Notes: generated by a model from the letters alone, not told the origin. A DNA stretch of 64,000 bases from Spirochaetales bacterium (GCA_027021365.1 JALUUM010000027.1:248001-312000); one strand, 5' to 3'; numbered from the stretch's first letter, positions 37,297 to 47,150 are shown. Made by a program: numbers and translations.

Positions 37297-37700
37297 GATT
37301 CAAGAGGCGAATGACTACTCAGGTCAATGTGAATCTCGTACCAATGATCGATGTGGTTTTTCAGCTCGTCATATTCTTTATGGTATCCACGACTTTTATT
37401 CTCGCACCGGGGATAAGCATAGTACTTCCCGGTTCCTCTACCTCCGAACCGGTTGTAATGGGAAAATTGATCGTGACTGTGGTCTCCAGAGATGAGATAT
37501 ACCTCAACAAGGAAAAATTCAATCTGGATGGTTTGGAGAAGAAATTATCTGCCTTGACACTTAAGGAGAAGGAGAAGATACGAACCGTGGTGCTCCAGGG
37601 AGACCAGTCCGTATCCTACAGCCTGATAATCGAGATACTTGATATTCTGAGAAAGAATGGTTTCAAGGGAGTCAATCTTAGAACTAGGGAGGTTCGTTAA
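37293..37700 (+). CDS. exbD: ExbD/TolR-type proton channel subunit
   Basis: 135 residues, TTG start at 37293 supported by SD GGAGG (37281-37285). Cytoplasmic start, one TM about 16-36 with the proton-carrying Asp D20 in NLVPMIDVVFQLVIFFM, then a periplasmic domain. Forms the motor with ExbB and TonB. The TTG overlaps the exbB stop. Confidence 0.93.
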   Translation: MRFKRRMTTQVNVNLVPMIDVVFQLVIFFMVSTTFILAPGISIVLPGSSTSEPVVMGKLIVTVVSRDEIYLNKEKFNLDGLEKKLSALTLKEKEKIRTVVLQGDQSVSYSLIIEILDILRKNGFKGVNLRTREVR

Positions 37701-37709
37701 GGGTTTAAA

Positions 37710-38720
37710 ATGTCAGTGGCATTGAGGAAAGATCTGGAAAGAGTACTGTTGAGTCTTATGGTTGCCATTCTGATACATGTAGTTATATTTCTGATTTTTC
37801 CCTATATTATTAAATTGGGCAATCGGGAATTGCCACATTACAGTGGGCCTATATACGTCAATATAGAAGAAGTGCCCAGCATAACGACCAAAGTGACTGA
37901 AAAACGGAAATTGCCTGAAAAGCCTGTAGAGACGAAACCTGTAGAGACGAAACCTGAAATCACAAAGGCGGAGAAGAGCAAGGAAATTACTGCTTCGAAA
38001 GTTTCTGAGAGTGCCACAGCTAATAAGGGAATTGGTGCGATTGGTAAAACCAGTGAAACACCTTCCCTCCAGAGTCTCGTCAGGGAGCCGGCAGTTGAGA
38101 AAGTGAGCAAGAGCCTTTCAGGAGAAAGTATTTTCAAGAGTGAAGAAGCTTCACCTCGCTATGTGGAGAAGCGGGAGGTGAATGTTCCCCTTGCTCCTTC
38201 CGGGGAGAGGAAAGAAGTTAAAACAGAAAAATTGCCTGTTCCTGAAGAAAATGAGAAAGAAAATCTGGCACTCGGAGAAAGCACCTACAGCAATCTGGAT
38301 AAGTTGCTGAAGAAGACAAGCACGAACAAGGCGACGAGCACTTCCGGAGAAGCTGGAGCATTGTCCGGAGCCACAACCGAATCAGGAAAAGGTATCGATA
38401 CAACTGGCACTGTAGGTGAAAGTGCAGAGAACGTGAGGATTCAATGGGAAGAACCCTCCCAGGGGAGAAAACCTATATACACCCCAAAGCCAAGAATTCC
38501 CAAATGGGTTAGCGAGCAGGGACTGGAACTGGAGGTAACAGCCTTCTTTGTACTTCGTCCGGAAGGGATAGTTTCTTCCATTACTTTGGAAAGATCTTCC
38601 GGCTATTCGGATGTCGATTCGGCAATCACCGAAGCGATAAGAAGGTGGAGATTTCAACCTGTTGCCAGCGAGAGGAACGTCTTTGGCAGGATAACCTATG
38701 TGATAAAACCTCAACGGTGA
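37710..38720 (+). CDS. tonB: TonB family energy-transducing protein
   Basis: 336 residues. N-terminal membrane helix (about 13-35) with H23 in AILIHVVIFLIFP, equivalent to the TonB His that touches ExbD; a long Pro/Lys/Glu/Ser linker with KPVETKPVETKPE; C-terminal TonB domain (about 255-336) with VTAFFVLRPEGIVSSITLER and AIRRWRFQPV. Spans the periplasm to pull on an outer-membrane receptor. Nine bases after exbD. Linker is long (about 210 residues), suited to a wide periplasm. Confidence 0.92.
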   Translation: MSVALRKDLERVLLSLMVAILIHVVIFLIFPYIIKLGNRELPHYSGPIYVNIEEVPSITTKVTEKRKLPEKPVETKPVETKPEITKAEKSKEITASKVSESATANKGIGAIGKTSETPSLQSLVREPAVEKVSKSLSGESIFKSEEASPRYVEKREVNVPLAPSGERKEVKTEKLPVPEENEKENLALGESTYSNLDKLLKKTSTNKATSTSGEAGALSGATTESGKGIDTTGTVGESAENVRIQWEEPSQGRKPIYTPKPRIPKWVSEQGLELEVTAFFVLRPEGIVSSITLERSSGYSDVDSAITEAIRRWRFQPVASERNVFGRITYVIKPQR

Positions 38721-38752
38721 ATCTGTCATAAAAGGATCTGACCAGAGAAAAG

Positions 38753-39454
38753 ATGGAGTTTGACAAGTTAAGAGCTTTTGCCTTCGATCTTGACGGGACA
38801 CTCTTCCCGTATTTTTACATGATACTTCTCTCACTTATCCTATTTGTGAAACATCCCCGTTTTGCTAGCGCCTTCAAGAATGTGCGAAGTAGAATACGAG
38901 AGGAAATTAAAAGGAGAGGGAAAAGGGCGGCAGAAAACACAATCGATTTCAGGATGTACCAGGCAAGCCTGCTTGCAGAAGAGCTGGGAATCCCGACTGA
39001 TAGGGCATTCAGGCTAATCGATGGAATAATTTACAATGAATGGGAAGACATGTTCAGAATCATAAAACCTTTCAGAGGTGTGGAAGAGCTTCTCGGTGCA
39101 TTGATTGCAAGAGGGAAAAAAATTGCACTTCTTTCAGATTTTCCAGCGCATAGGAAACTTTCATATTTGAAACTTTCATCTTATTTTGACCTCGTTATGT
39201 GTTCCGATGAGAGTGGATTCTTAAAGCCTCACAGAGCTCCTTTCGAACTTTTGTGCAAAAGGCTTTCCCTTAAACCCACCGAGATTATCTATATCGGTAA
39301 TGATCCTGCATATGATGTGAAGGGGGCTAAAAGCGTAGGAATGAAGACGGCACTTATAAGAAGCCTATTTGGCGGGAAAAGGAAGGAGAAACAATGCCAT
39401 GCAGATATCATTTTTTCAAATTATTACGAGTTTTTGGATATAATTGACAACTAA
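38753..39454 (+). CDS. HAD-superfamily phosphatase
   Basis: 233 residues. Motif I FAFDLDGTLF with D12 (nucleophile) and D14; motif II LLSDFPAH; motif III Lys in GFLKPHRAP; motif IV YIGNDPAYDVKGAKSVG. The cap is helical and unusually hydrophobic near the start (YFYMILLSLILFV). Substrate unknown. Placed 32 bases after tonB, with no terminator between, so it may be the last gene of the envelope operon, and it could act on a sugar phosphate, but that is inference. Confidence 0.88.
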   Translation: MEFDKLRAFAFDLDGTLFPYFYMILLSLILFVKHPRFASAFKNVRSRIREEIKRRGKRAAENTIDFRMYQASLLAEELGIPTDRAFRLIDGIIYNEWEDMFRIIKPFRGVEELLGALIARGKKIALLSDFPAHRKLSYLKLSSYFDLVMCSDESGFLKPHRAPFELLCKRLSLKPTEIIYIGNDPAYDVKGAKSVGMKTALIRSLFGGKRKEKQCHADIIFSNYYEFLDIIDN

Positions 39455-39472
39455 CCACTAGTAAGTTATGAT
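39444..39472 (+). promoter_or_regulatory. sigma-70-type promoter of the SpiroCoCo gene
   Basis: Perfect TTGACA (39444-39449), 17-base spacer, TATGAT (39467-39472). The -35 overlaps the end of the HAD gene. Predicted start about 39479 gives a short leader containing the SD AAGGGGGGAGGGG. Confidence 0.85.
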
Positions 39473-39501
39473 TTGATAAAGATTAAGGGGGGAGGGGAAC
39501 G

Positions 39502-42500
39502 ATGATTTTTTCTATTGGAAATCTCGTTACATTACTTATTGTACTTCTCATTCTGTTGATATTCCGGCAGGTTGATAAGAACAACAGGTCACTGGAAAAG
39601 GTAAAGAAGTACTCGGATAGAGTGATAAAAAATCTATCGGGCTATGTTGATGAAAAAACCACAGAAATAAAGGACCTTTCGATCGAGCTACAGGTTAACC
39701 TCAAAACCGCCAGAGAGATATTAAAGAAGGTACAGAGTGTGAAGGAGGAACTTAAAGAGAGAACCGGGGAAGTAGCAACGATTGGAAAAAAGCTTGCGGA
39801 GTATGACAATGCTTTAAAGGAACTCGTACAGATGACGGATCGAGTGGATGAAAATATGAGAAGGCTTCATGGCGAATCCCAATTCGTGGATGCTGTGTTT
39901 GGTAAGATAAAAAGTATAAATAGTCAGCTTTCAAAGATTGAAAAGGATATACCGGCACTGGAGACGAGAATAACCACAGCAAACAAAATTGAACTCGAAA
40001 AAGTGAGAAAGGGGGTACTTGAGGGGACCGAATTGAAGGTCAGAGAGATGGCCGGTCTGGTTGATGAAGCGGAAAAAAGGGTTAAAGATTTTTCTGTTTA
40101 TCTCACTCACCTCGAGGAGAGGCGGGAAGCACTGGAGAAAGAAACATACGACAAGATAAAAGGTATATTTGAAAGTTTCGAGGTAAAGGCCAGAGGTGAA
40201 CGAAGCAGGCTCATGCAGGAATTTGTTGCTTCTGTAAAGAAAATCTTGAGTGAAGTGGAAGAAAAGGGTAAGGCCTTCACTAAAAAACTTGAAAATTTCG
40301 TTAACAACTCGGAGCAGAGGTACAGTGGTCTCTTGGAGAGATTCAGAGAAGAGTTGGGCTCTATAGATAAAAATTATGAGCTACAGATAGAAAAGAAAAG
40401 GAACGAATACCTTGAGGTGATAAAGAAGGGTGAAAACCTGGACGATGAGATTTTTTCTTCTATCAAGGAAAGAATCGAAAGAAACGAGGAAGAGGCTAAG
40501 GCAAGGCTGGATTCGATGAGGAAGAAACTGGAGGAAACGCTTACCTTTATAGACGGCAGACTTGGAGAATACGAGGAAGAAGTCCGTTATCGAATTTCGA
40601 AACTGGAGGAGTCGAATGTAGACATTGAGGAGCTTGAAAAGAACCTGAGAGCTGCAATGGACAAGGTTTCTGTCAAGGTAGAGGGAGATTTCGATACATT
40701 CGTAAAGTATTTGGAGCAGCGAAGAGTAGAAGAAAAATCAAGAGCAGAAGAGGAACTGAGAGGGATAAAAGAAAACATAGAGTCAATAGACAGAGAACTG
40801 GCAGAGTTGAAGGCAAAGGCATATCAAGATGTATCTGAAAAACTGGATGTATTCGAGGATGAGTTTTTTAATGACTTGAAAACAAAGACTAAAAACATGG
40901 AGGAGAAGATAAGGAGCTGGCAAGGTGATGTAGAGAGTAAAATGGTAGAAATAGAAACGGAATATACCACTTCCAGAGAGAATCTTGAAAAGAAATACGA
41001 GAAGGAATTGAAGGAAAAGCTCATATCCCTTAAGGCTTCAATAGATTCTGATATCTCAAGGATCGAAAATAATATCGGAGAATTTGAAAAGCAGTTGAAG
41101 GAGCGGATTACAGGTTCGGAGAATCTTCTTGAATCTCTTGGCGACGATCTGAAGGGAAAGCTCGAGCAAACAAGGGCCGAGGTTCTTCAGATTTTCGATA
41201 GTGCTGTTTCATCGCTTAAGGAGACACTCTCCGGTAATATCGGCCGAGTGGAGAGAGAGACTGATCTTCGTTTGAATGAGCTTATGAGTGATCTCGATTC
41301 GAGACGTAAGGCTATTGAGGCAATGGTAGAAGCATCTCGTGCCGATGTTTCCAATTGGCAGGCGGAAATAGTTGAGGAACTGAAAGAATCGAAAGTTACC
41401 ATAGATGATCGGATTGCAGACTTGAAGGACCAGGTTGATAATGTTCTTAGGGAGATCAGGGATGATTTTGCATCCCAGAGGGATGATCTTATTGTTTCTA
41501 CCAATGAGGAGAGGATGAATCTGAAGAATGAGCTTAAGGACATAGAGGGAAGTATAATTGAACTCCAGAACAATCTCGAGATGCGAAGTGAAAGTGCCTT
41601 GACAGAACTGAAACAGAATCTGGAAAGTTTCGATATCGACTTCAGAAAACATCTGCTCAATTTTCAGAATGATGTAGAGGGACGGATGAAGGAATTCAAG
41701 TCTATGATAGATGAAACGAAGGAAAGGGCAGAGGCCATGCAGAAGAAGCTCTTTGGCAGAGTAGAGGAAGGTTATAAGCAGCTTCAGGGAAACCTCACCG
41801 ATGTTGACAGAAGACTTAAGGATTTTATCTCTCAGACAAAATTGTTCGATAGAGCCGATACTTTGAAAGAGGCACTTTCAAATGATATTGAGTCGATGAA
41901 GAGTGAAATTGACAAGTTGAAAGACTGGAAGAGTGAAATTGACAGAATAGAGACAGAGCTTTCCAAAACGAGAAAGCTCGGCGAAGATGTCTCTGCAAAA
42001 CTCACTAAATTCTTCTCGGAAAAGAGAAGAATTGATTCAATGGAGGGTGATTTTAAGAAACTGTTGAATATTTCCAAGGATATAGATATCAAGCTGGAGA
42101 ATGTCACGGCAAGTCATGATGTACTACAGGAGATACAGGCCAGGATAAGATCACTTGAGGATCTGGAGAAAATAGTAGAAACCCGTTATGAAAGGCTGGA
42201 AAAGAAGAAAGAGATTATAGAGAGTACAATAGATGGCATAGACAAGAATTTCGAGAGTTTGAGCCAACTGGAAAAGAGTCTCAAAACCATGAGTGCAGGT
42301 CTCGAAGATTTTACGGTTAAACTGGAAGATGTGCGCAGGGAGATAAGCGTTCTTTCTACTAATAAAGAGAGGGCGGATGAAGCCGTGGAATTGATAACCG
42401 AAATCGAGTCCACAATTTCAGAGCTTGAAGAGAGAATGGAAAAACTGCAGAAGGCACGTGAATGGCTGGCAAGGACTGAAACAAGGCTTGAAAATATAGG

Positions 42501-42714
42501 AAGACAGGCGGAAGAACAGGTAAAGCTGCTGGAAAATCTGATAAGGGCCGAATCAGATGGTTCGGGGGATGACAGAGGAGCCCCTCCGGTAGACAAGCGG
42601 GAGATGGTTATTAAACTCGCCCATCAGGGATGGTCTTCCAAGGATATTGCAAAGGCAACAAAACTGAGCCGGGGTGAGGTGGAACTTATCCTGGAAATTG
42701 CTCCGAAAACCTGA
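39502..42714 (+). CDS. SpiroCoCo-type giant coiled-coil protein
   Basis: 1070 residues. One N-terminal membrane helix (about 4-21), then roughly a thousand residues of near-continuous heptad-like coiled coil (for example the repeated IDSDISRIENNIGEFEKQLK pattern), and at the very end (about 1030-1070) a small helix-turn-helix-like module with AHQGWSSKDIAKATKLSRGE. This architecture matches the spirochaete SpiroCoCo proteins, of unknown function, perhaps cytoskeletal or linking membrane and DNA. Own strong promoter and SD. The best taxonomic clue in the window. Confidence 0.88.
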   Translation: MIFSIGNLVTLLIVLLILLIFRQVDKNNRSLEKVKKYSDRVIKNLSGYVDEKTTEIKDLSIELQVNLKTAREILKKVQSVKEELKERTGEVATIGKKLAEYDNALKELVQMTDRVDENMRRLHGESQFVDAVFGKIKSINSQLSKIEKDIPALETRITTANKIELEKVRKGVLEGTELKVREMAGLVDEAEKRVKDFSVYLTHLEERREALEKETYDKIKGIFESFEVKARGERSRLMQEFVASVKKILSEVEEKGKAFTKKLENFVNNSEQRYSGLLERFREELGSIDKNYELQIEKKRNEYLEVIKKGENLDDEIFSSIKERIERNEEEAKARLDSMRKKLEETLTFIDGRLGEYEEEVRYRISKLEESNVDIEELEKNLRAAMDKVSVKVEGDFDTFVKYLEQRRVEEKSRAEEELRGIKENIESIDRELAELKAKAYQDVSEKLDVFEDEFFNDLKTKTKNMEEKIRSWQGDVESKMVEIETEYTTSRENLEKKYEKELKEKLISLKASIDSDISRIENNIGEFEKQLKERITGSENLLESLGDDLKGKLEQTRAEVLQIFDSAVSSLKETLSGNIGRVERETDLRLNELMSDLDSRRKAIEAMVEASRADVSNWQAEIVEELKESKVTIDDRIADLKDQVDNVLREIRDDFASQRDDLIVSTNEERMNLKNELKDIEGSIIELQNNLEMRSESALTELKQNLESFDIDFRKHLLNFQNDVEGRMKEFKSMIDETKERAEAMQKKLFGRVEEGYKQLQGNLTDVDRRLKDFISQTKLFDRADTLKEALSNDIESMKSEIDKLKDWKSEIDRIETELSKTRKLGEDVSAKLTKFFSEKRRIDSMEGDFKKLLNISKDIDIKLENVTASHDVLQEIQARIRSLEDLEKIVETRYERLEKKKEIIESTIDGIDKNFESLSQLEKSLKTMSAGLEDFTVKLEDVRREISVLSTNKERADEAVELITEIESTISELEERMEKLQKAREWLARTETRLENIGRQAEEQVKLLENLIRAESDGSGDDRGAPPVDKREMVIKLAHQGWSSKDIAKATKLSRGEVELILEIAPKT

Positions 42715-42718
42715 TACC

Positions 42719-42770
42719 CCGGCTGAAATCTGAAAACTATTGTTATAGTGCTCTGCCGGTTTACTTTTTC
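42719..42770 (+). terminator. possible terminator after the SpiroCoCo gene
   Basis: CCGGC (42719-42723) can pair with GCCGG (42755-42759), enclosing the small hairpin ACTAT-TGTT-ATAGT (42736-42749), and is followed by TTTACTTTTT. The main stem is only 5 bp with a long loop, so this is weak. It lies between convergent genes where a terminator is expected. Confidence 0.35.
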
Positions 42771-45340
42771 CTGGAAAATACAAGCCCATCCTTTCCGACA
42801 TCTACCACAATGGTATCTCCTTCCATGAAATCGCCTGCTATCAGTTTCCTGGCAAGCGGATTCTGAAGAAGATTCTGTATCGTTCTCTTTAAGGGTCTTG
42901 CCCCAAAGTGCGGATCGTAACCTACGTTTGCAAGATACTCCTTCGCTTTTTGAGATACTTCAATGTCGATCTTTTGTTCCTTAAGCCTTTCTCTCACATG
43001 GGTGAGCTGTATATCCACGATTTTCAGAATCTCTTTTCTTGCAAGCCTGTTGAAGATTATTATTTCGTCAATCCTGTTCAGGAATTCGGGTTTGAAAGTA
43101 GCCTTTAGGAGAGAATCTATACTACCCCTTACTGATTCTATATCCTCTGCCTGTAGGATCAGGTCACTGCCGAGGTTGCTTGTCATTATTATTATACAGT
43201 TTTTGAAATCGACGTTTCTGCCCTGTCCGTCTGTTAGCCTTCCTTCATCCAAAAGCTGTAACAGGACGTTGAAAACATCGGGATGAGCTTTCTCTATCTC
43301 GTCGAAAAGTATAACTGAATAGGGCCTTCGCCGGACCGCCTCCGTCAGCTGGCCACCTTCCTCGTAACCGACGTATCCGGGAGGTGCTCCGATGAGTCTT
43401 GAAACGGAGTGTTTTTCCATGTATTCGCTCATATCGATTCTTGTAAGGGCCCTTTCGTCGTTGAAGAGAAAATCCGCCAGAGTCTTAGCAAGCTCCGTTT
43501 TACCGACTCCAGTAGGTCCCAGAAAGATGAAAGAGCCGAGTGGCCTGTTAGGATCAGAAAGGCCGGATTTATTCCTCCTGATTGCATCGGAAACGGCCCG
43601 TATTGCTTTCTCCTGGCCTACGACTCGTCTCTCAAGAATCGATTCAAGCTTTAGGAGTTTTGTCTTTTCCGATGTCAGCATCTTTGAAACGGGTATGCCG
43701 GTCCACTGGGATACGATTTTTGCAATATCCTCTTCAGACACCTCTTCTCTGAGCAAGCGGGATTCTCCGTGAAGCTTTTCCAGTTCCTTTGTCTTTTCAG
43801 CCAGCCTCTTCTGTGTCTCCGGTATCTTTCCGTGTTTTATCTCCGCAGCTTTGTTAAGGTCACCCTGACGCTCATATCTTACCTCTTCTATATGGAGCTC
43901 TTCGAGCTCTTGTTTCAACTTTCTGATTTCATCTATTATCGTTTTCTCGTTTTTCCACTGTAGCTGCATCCGGTTGCGCTCGGATTCCAGTTCGGCAAGT
44001 TCCTTCTCCAGATTCTTAAGCCGTTCCTTCGATGCGGGGTCATCCTCTTTGGAAAGTGCCTGCTTTTCAATGTTGAGCTGAAGTATCTTTCTTTCGATCT
44101 GGTCGAGCTCGGTTGGCTGGCTCTCGATCTCCATCTTCAACCTGCTTGCCGCTTCATCAATAAGGTCGATAGCCTTGTCAGGAAGGAACCTTGATGTTAT
44201 ATACCTGTCAGAGAGCATTGCGGCAGCAATCAGGGCTTCATCCTTTATCCTTACACCATGGTGTACCTCGTATCGTTCTTTTATACCACGCAGGATAGCA
44301 ATTGTATCTTCCACAGAGGGTTCAGCGGTGTAAACGGGTTGAAATCGTCTTTCCAGTGCCGGGTCTTTCTCTATGTGTTTCCTGTATTCGTCCAGGGTAG
44401 TGGCACCGATTGCCCTCAGTTCACCCCTTGCAAGGGCGGGTTTCAGGAGGTTGGAAGCATCCATTGCTCCCTCTGCAGCGCCAGCTCCAACGAGAGTGTG
44501 AAGCTCGTCTATGAACAGTATTATCTGGCCGTTGGACTCTTCTATCTCCTTTATTACGGCCTTCAACCTGTCCTCGAATTCTCCGCGGAACTTGGCTCCT
44601 GCTACGAGTGCACCGAGGTCCAGGGCAAGTACCCGCTTGTTCTTCAGTGAGTCGGGAACATCACCGGAAACAATCCTCCTTGCCAGTCCTTCCACAATTG
44701 CGGTTTTACCGACCCCGGGTTCGCCTATCAGTACGGGGTTGTTCTTCGTTCTCCTGGAGAGAACCTGCATCACCCTCCTTATCTCCTCGTCCCTGCCTAT
44801 CACAGGATCGAGTTTTTCTCTCTTGGCAAGCTCTGTGAGATCCCTGCAGTATCTCTTTAAGGCCTGGTACTTGTCCTCCGGGCTTTGATCGGTTACCCGC
44901 TGGTTGCCACGGACGGACTGTAATGCTTGTAGGATCCTGTCTTTCGTTATTCCAATTTCGGACATTAACCTCTGCACGGAACTCGAAACCTCTGACATCG
45001 CAAGAAAGAGGTGTTCTGTGCTTATATACTCATCCTTCAGCTGGTTTGCTTCATTTTCCGCCTGGTGAAGGACACGGTTCAACTCGGGAGAAAGATAGAC
45101 CTGGCTGCTGTCCCCGTACACCTTTGGTTTGGATTGGATGATGCTCCTTATTCTCGAATCGAACGATTTTCTGTCTACTTTGAGCGCATCGAGAAGTGGT
45201 GGTATTACACCATCCTCCTGCTCCAGCAACGCCACCATAAGATGGTCGGTATCCAGTGCATTGTGATTGTAATTGTGCGCAATGGATTCCGCCTCTTGAA
45301 TGGCCTCCTGTGCCTTTATGGTAAATTTGTCAAATCTCAT
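42761..45340 (-). CDS. clpB: ATP-dependent disaggregase ClpB
   Basis: 859 residues, full length. Hexameric chaperone that with DnaK rescues aggregated protein. N-terminal domain 1-145, NBD1 with Walker A GEPGVGKT (206-213), the long middle coiled coil (about 405-525) that marks ClpB rather than ClpA/C, and NBD2 with [18 protein letters not shown] and the [11 protein letters not shown] sensor region. SD AAGGAGAT before the ATG. Heat-shock control is expected, but no CIRCE element is seen upstream. Confidence 0.98.
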   Translation of the reverse strand: MRFDKFTIKAQEAIQEAESIAHNYNHNALDTDHLMVALLEQEDGVIPPLLDALKVDRKSFDSRIRSIIQSKPKVYGDSSQVYLSPELNRVLHQAENEANQLKDEYISTEHLFLAMSEVSSSVQRLMSEIGITKDRILQALQSVRGNQRVTDQSPEDKYQALKRYCRDLTELAKREKLDPVIGRDEEIRRVMQVLSRRTKNNPVLIGEPGVGKTAIVEGLARRIVSGDVPDSLKNKRVLALDLGALVAGAKFRGEFEDRLKAVIKEIEESNGQIILFIDELHTLVGAGAAEGAMDASNLLKPALARGELRAIGATTLDEYRKHIEKDPALERRFQPVYTAEPSVEDTIAILRGIKERYEVHHGVRIKDEALIAAAMLSDRYITSRFLPDKAIDLIDEAASRLKMEIESQPTELDQIERKILQLNIEKQALSKEDDPASKERLKNLEKELAELESERNRMQLQWKNEKTIIDEIRKLKQELEELHIEEVRYERQGDLNKAAEIKHGKIPETQKRLAEKTKELEKLHGESRLLREEVSEEDIAKIVSQWTGIPVSKMLTSEKTKLLKLESILERRVVGQEKAIRAVSDAIRRNKSGLSDPNRPLGSFIFLGPTGVGKTELAKTLADFLFNDERALTRIDMSEYMEKHSVSRLIGAPPGYVGYEEGGQLTEAVRRRPYSVILFDEIEKAHPDVFNVLLQLLDEGRLTDGQGRNVDFKNCIIIMTSNLGSDLILQAEDIESVRGSIDSLLKATFKPEFLNRIDEIIIFNRLARKEILKIVDIQLTHVRERLKEQKIDIEVSQKAKEYLANVGYDPHFGARPLKRTIQNLLQNPLARKLIAGDFMEGDTIVVDVGKDGLVFSRKK

Positions 45341-45407
45341 ATTTATCTCCTTGGTTTATCTGGAAGCGGAAAGGAATTGATCTAAAAGTAATAGAGTAAT
45401 CACCTAT

Positions 45408-45436
45408 AAAATAAAAAAAGGTATTGCAGAGGTCAA
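45408..45436 (-). promoter_or_regulatory. possible promoter of clpB
   Basis: On the minus strand TTGACC (45436-45431), 17-base spacer, TATTTT (45413-45408). Only 4 of 6 bases match the -10 consensus. Leader would be about 60 bases with the SD just before the start. No CIRCE inverted repeat was found around it. Confidence 0.45.
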
Positions 45437-45437
45437 T

Positions 45438-45468
45438 AAAAAAATCGCCTTCCAGGGAGAGGAAAGGC
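45438..45468 (-). terminator. minus-strand terminator-like hairpin upstream of clpB
   Basis: Reading the minus strand, GCCTTTCC (45468-45461), loop, GGAAGGC (45453-45447) with one bulged base, then GATTTTTTT (to 45438). It ends right before the clpB -35, and no gene on this strand lies directly upstream. It might shield clpB from antisense transcription out of the 45.6 kb operon or end a small RNA. The rest of the 304-base gap 45341-45644 holds only the two promoters listed and an AT-rich stretch. Confidence 0.5.
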
Positions 45469-45551
45469 CGGGGATAGTGCTATTCTTTGAACTATTTATA
45501 ATTTCAACCTTTTTAAATCGATATTTTTTTAGCAATTTTCTCGTAAAACCC

Positions 45552-45580
45552 TTGCAAATCGCATTCGGTATGTTTATAAT
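45552..45580 (+). promoter_or_regulatory. sigma-70-type promoter of the Mbx-like operon
   Basis: TTGCAA (45552-45557), 17-base spacer, perfect TATAAT (45575-45580). Predicted start about 45587, leader about 58 bases ending in SD GAAGGAG. No other promoter is visible inside the following 11.2 kb, so this one probably drives all 13 genes. Confidence 0.8.
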
Positions 45581-45644
45581 ATGTTCCATATATAGGTTAT
45601 AAGCAATATTTTGATTTTTTAATAGCGTTTTCGAAGGAGCTACT

Positions 45645-46535
45645 ATGAACACGGTGCTGTGGATAATATTCTATCCCTTCATTGCCTTCTTTATCGGGAT
45701 CTTCTTCATGGGCTACTCGAGAAAGTTCAATGCAAGGGTACAGAGGCGTTATGGCCCACCATGGATACAGCCTCTCTTTGATATTTCGAAGTTGATGTCA
45801 AAGAGAACAAATATCTCACACGGGTACATGCATGACATAGCCATACTGATGCTTCTCGGCGGTACCCTTCTCACCTTGATGTTCATTCCTGTCCCGGGTT
45901 TCAACTATTTTACCAAGTACGGTGATATGCTTGTTATAATGTACATAATTCTGATTCCTTCTTTGGGAATGGCGCTTGGAGTGGGAGAAACCGCAAATCC
46001 AAACGGAAGCATTGGTATTTCGAGGGCCTTGATGCTTCTTGCGGGTTACGATATACCTTTTGCACTTTCCTTCATAGGCATGGCCATGTTGAATCATACA
46101 ACATCGTTGTATGGCCTTATCAAGATACAACAGGCGGGCGGAATAGCTACATGGGGCATTGTTACCAACCCCCTTCTCGCTCTTGCTGCCCTGTTCTCCC
46201 TGCAGGGAATGATGGGTGAAAAACCATTCGAGGTTTATATTGCACCGCATGAAATTGCAACGGGTCCCATGACGGAGATGGGCGGAAAGTTTCTTGGAAT
46301 GATGTTCATTCAGCATGCAATCAATATATTTATCGAACTGACAATATTTACCAATCTCTTTCTGGGTGGTGCAATGAACTGGGTAGAGTTGATAGTGAAG
46401 CAGTTCATAGTTTTTACCATAATACTCAGCGTAAATGTGGTTTTCGGAAGGTACAGGATAGACGATGCGGTGAGATTCATGTGGAAGATTCCGGTACCTC
46501 TGGCAGTACTTGGAATTCTCTTTATAATTCTTTGA
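45645..46535 (+). CDS. NuoH/MbhM-like membrane subunit of the Mbx-type complex
   Basis: 296 residues, about eight membrane helices. Related to complex I NuoH and MbhM, the membrane anchor that links the peripheral redox arm with the ion-pumping arm. Signature FNARVQRRYGPPWIQPLFD matches the NuoH cytoplasmic loop, and GETANPNGSIGISRALML and EKPFEVYIAPHEIATGPMTE the conserved acidic loops. First gene of the operon, immediately behind its promoter. Confidence 0.92.
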   Translation: MNTVLWIIFYPFIAFFIGIFFMGYSRKFNARVQRRYGPPWIQPLFDISKLMSKRTNISHGYMHDIAILMLLGGTLLTLMFIPVPGFNYFTKYGDMLVIMYIILIPSLGMALGVGETANPNGSIGISRALMLLAGYDIPFALSFIGMAMLNHTTSLYGLIKIQQAGGIATWGIVTNPLLALAALFSLQGMMGEKPFEVYIAPHEIATGPMTEMGGKFLGMMFIQHAINIFIELTIFTNLFLGGAMNWVELIVKQFIVFTIILSVNVVFGRYRIDDAVRFMWKIPVPLAVLGILFIIL

Positions 46536-46561
46536 TTACAAATGATGACGGGGAGTAGAAA

Positions 46562-47134
46562 ATGAAAGAAGAACTCACACAGAGAAGTGTATGGGGAAAG
46601 ATATTTGCCAAACTCAACAAGAGGTCACTGTGGATGCTCCACTATTGTACCGGTTGCGGAGCAATAGAACTCCCTCCTACGATGACATCCAGATTCGATA
46701 TGGAAAGATTTGGAATCATGCCTATGGTAACTCCAAGACAGGCCGATATTCTTCTGATAACAGGTTATCTTTCCGTAAAGACCCTGAAGAGGGTGATCCT
46801 CACTTATGAGCAGATGCAGGCTCCCAAGTGGGTGGTCGGTTTTGGCTCTTGTACCGTGAACGGTGGGATGTACTGGAATTCATACACAACCATAAAGAGG
46901 CTCGATATGTATCTTCCCGTTGAGATCTATATAGCAGGATGTATGCCACGACCTGAAGCCATAATACAATCCTTCAATGTGCTGATAGAAAGAATCGACA
47001 GGGGAGTTGCCAATTCGTGGAAGGATTACTATACAAATTATGATTTTTATAGGAAAAATCAGGAAAAAGTCTTCGGCGATATAGATACGTATAACGATAT
47101 AAAGGCGGATGCCGAATATTTCAGGATCAAGTAA
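46562..47134 (+). CDS. NuoB/MbhJ-like [4Fe-4S] subunit
   Basis: 190 residues. Small redox subunit that carries the terminal (N2/proximal) cluster next to the active site. All four ligands are present: CTGCGAIE (C29, C32), GSCTVNGG and GCMPRPE. Compared with NuoB the cysteines are CxxC rather than the tandem CC, as in group 4 hydrogenases and Mbx/Mbs. Followed 16 bases later by the NuoC-like gene. Confidence 0.94.
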   Translation: MKEELTQRSVWGKIFAKLNKRSLWMLHYCTGCGAIELPPTMTSRFDMERFGIMPMVTPRQADILLITGYLSVKTLKRVILTYEQMQAPKWVVGFGSCTVNGGMYWNSYTTIKRLDMYLPVEIYIAGCMPRPEAIIQSFNVLIERIDRGVANSWKDYYTNYDFYRKNQEKVFGDIDTYNDIKADAEYFRIK

Positions 47135-47150
47135 ATCAGGAAGGAATGCC

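Noticed and set aside
45341..45420. CIRCE heat-shock operator upstream of clpB
   Set aside because: No TTAGCACTC-N9-GAGTGCTAA inverted repeat, or close variant, is present.
45404..45652. 82-codon minus-strand open frame in the clpB upstream gap
   Set aside because: It crosses the promoters of two operons, lacks SD and has no recognisable domain.
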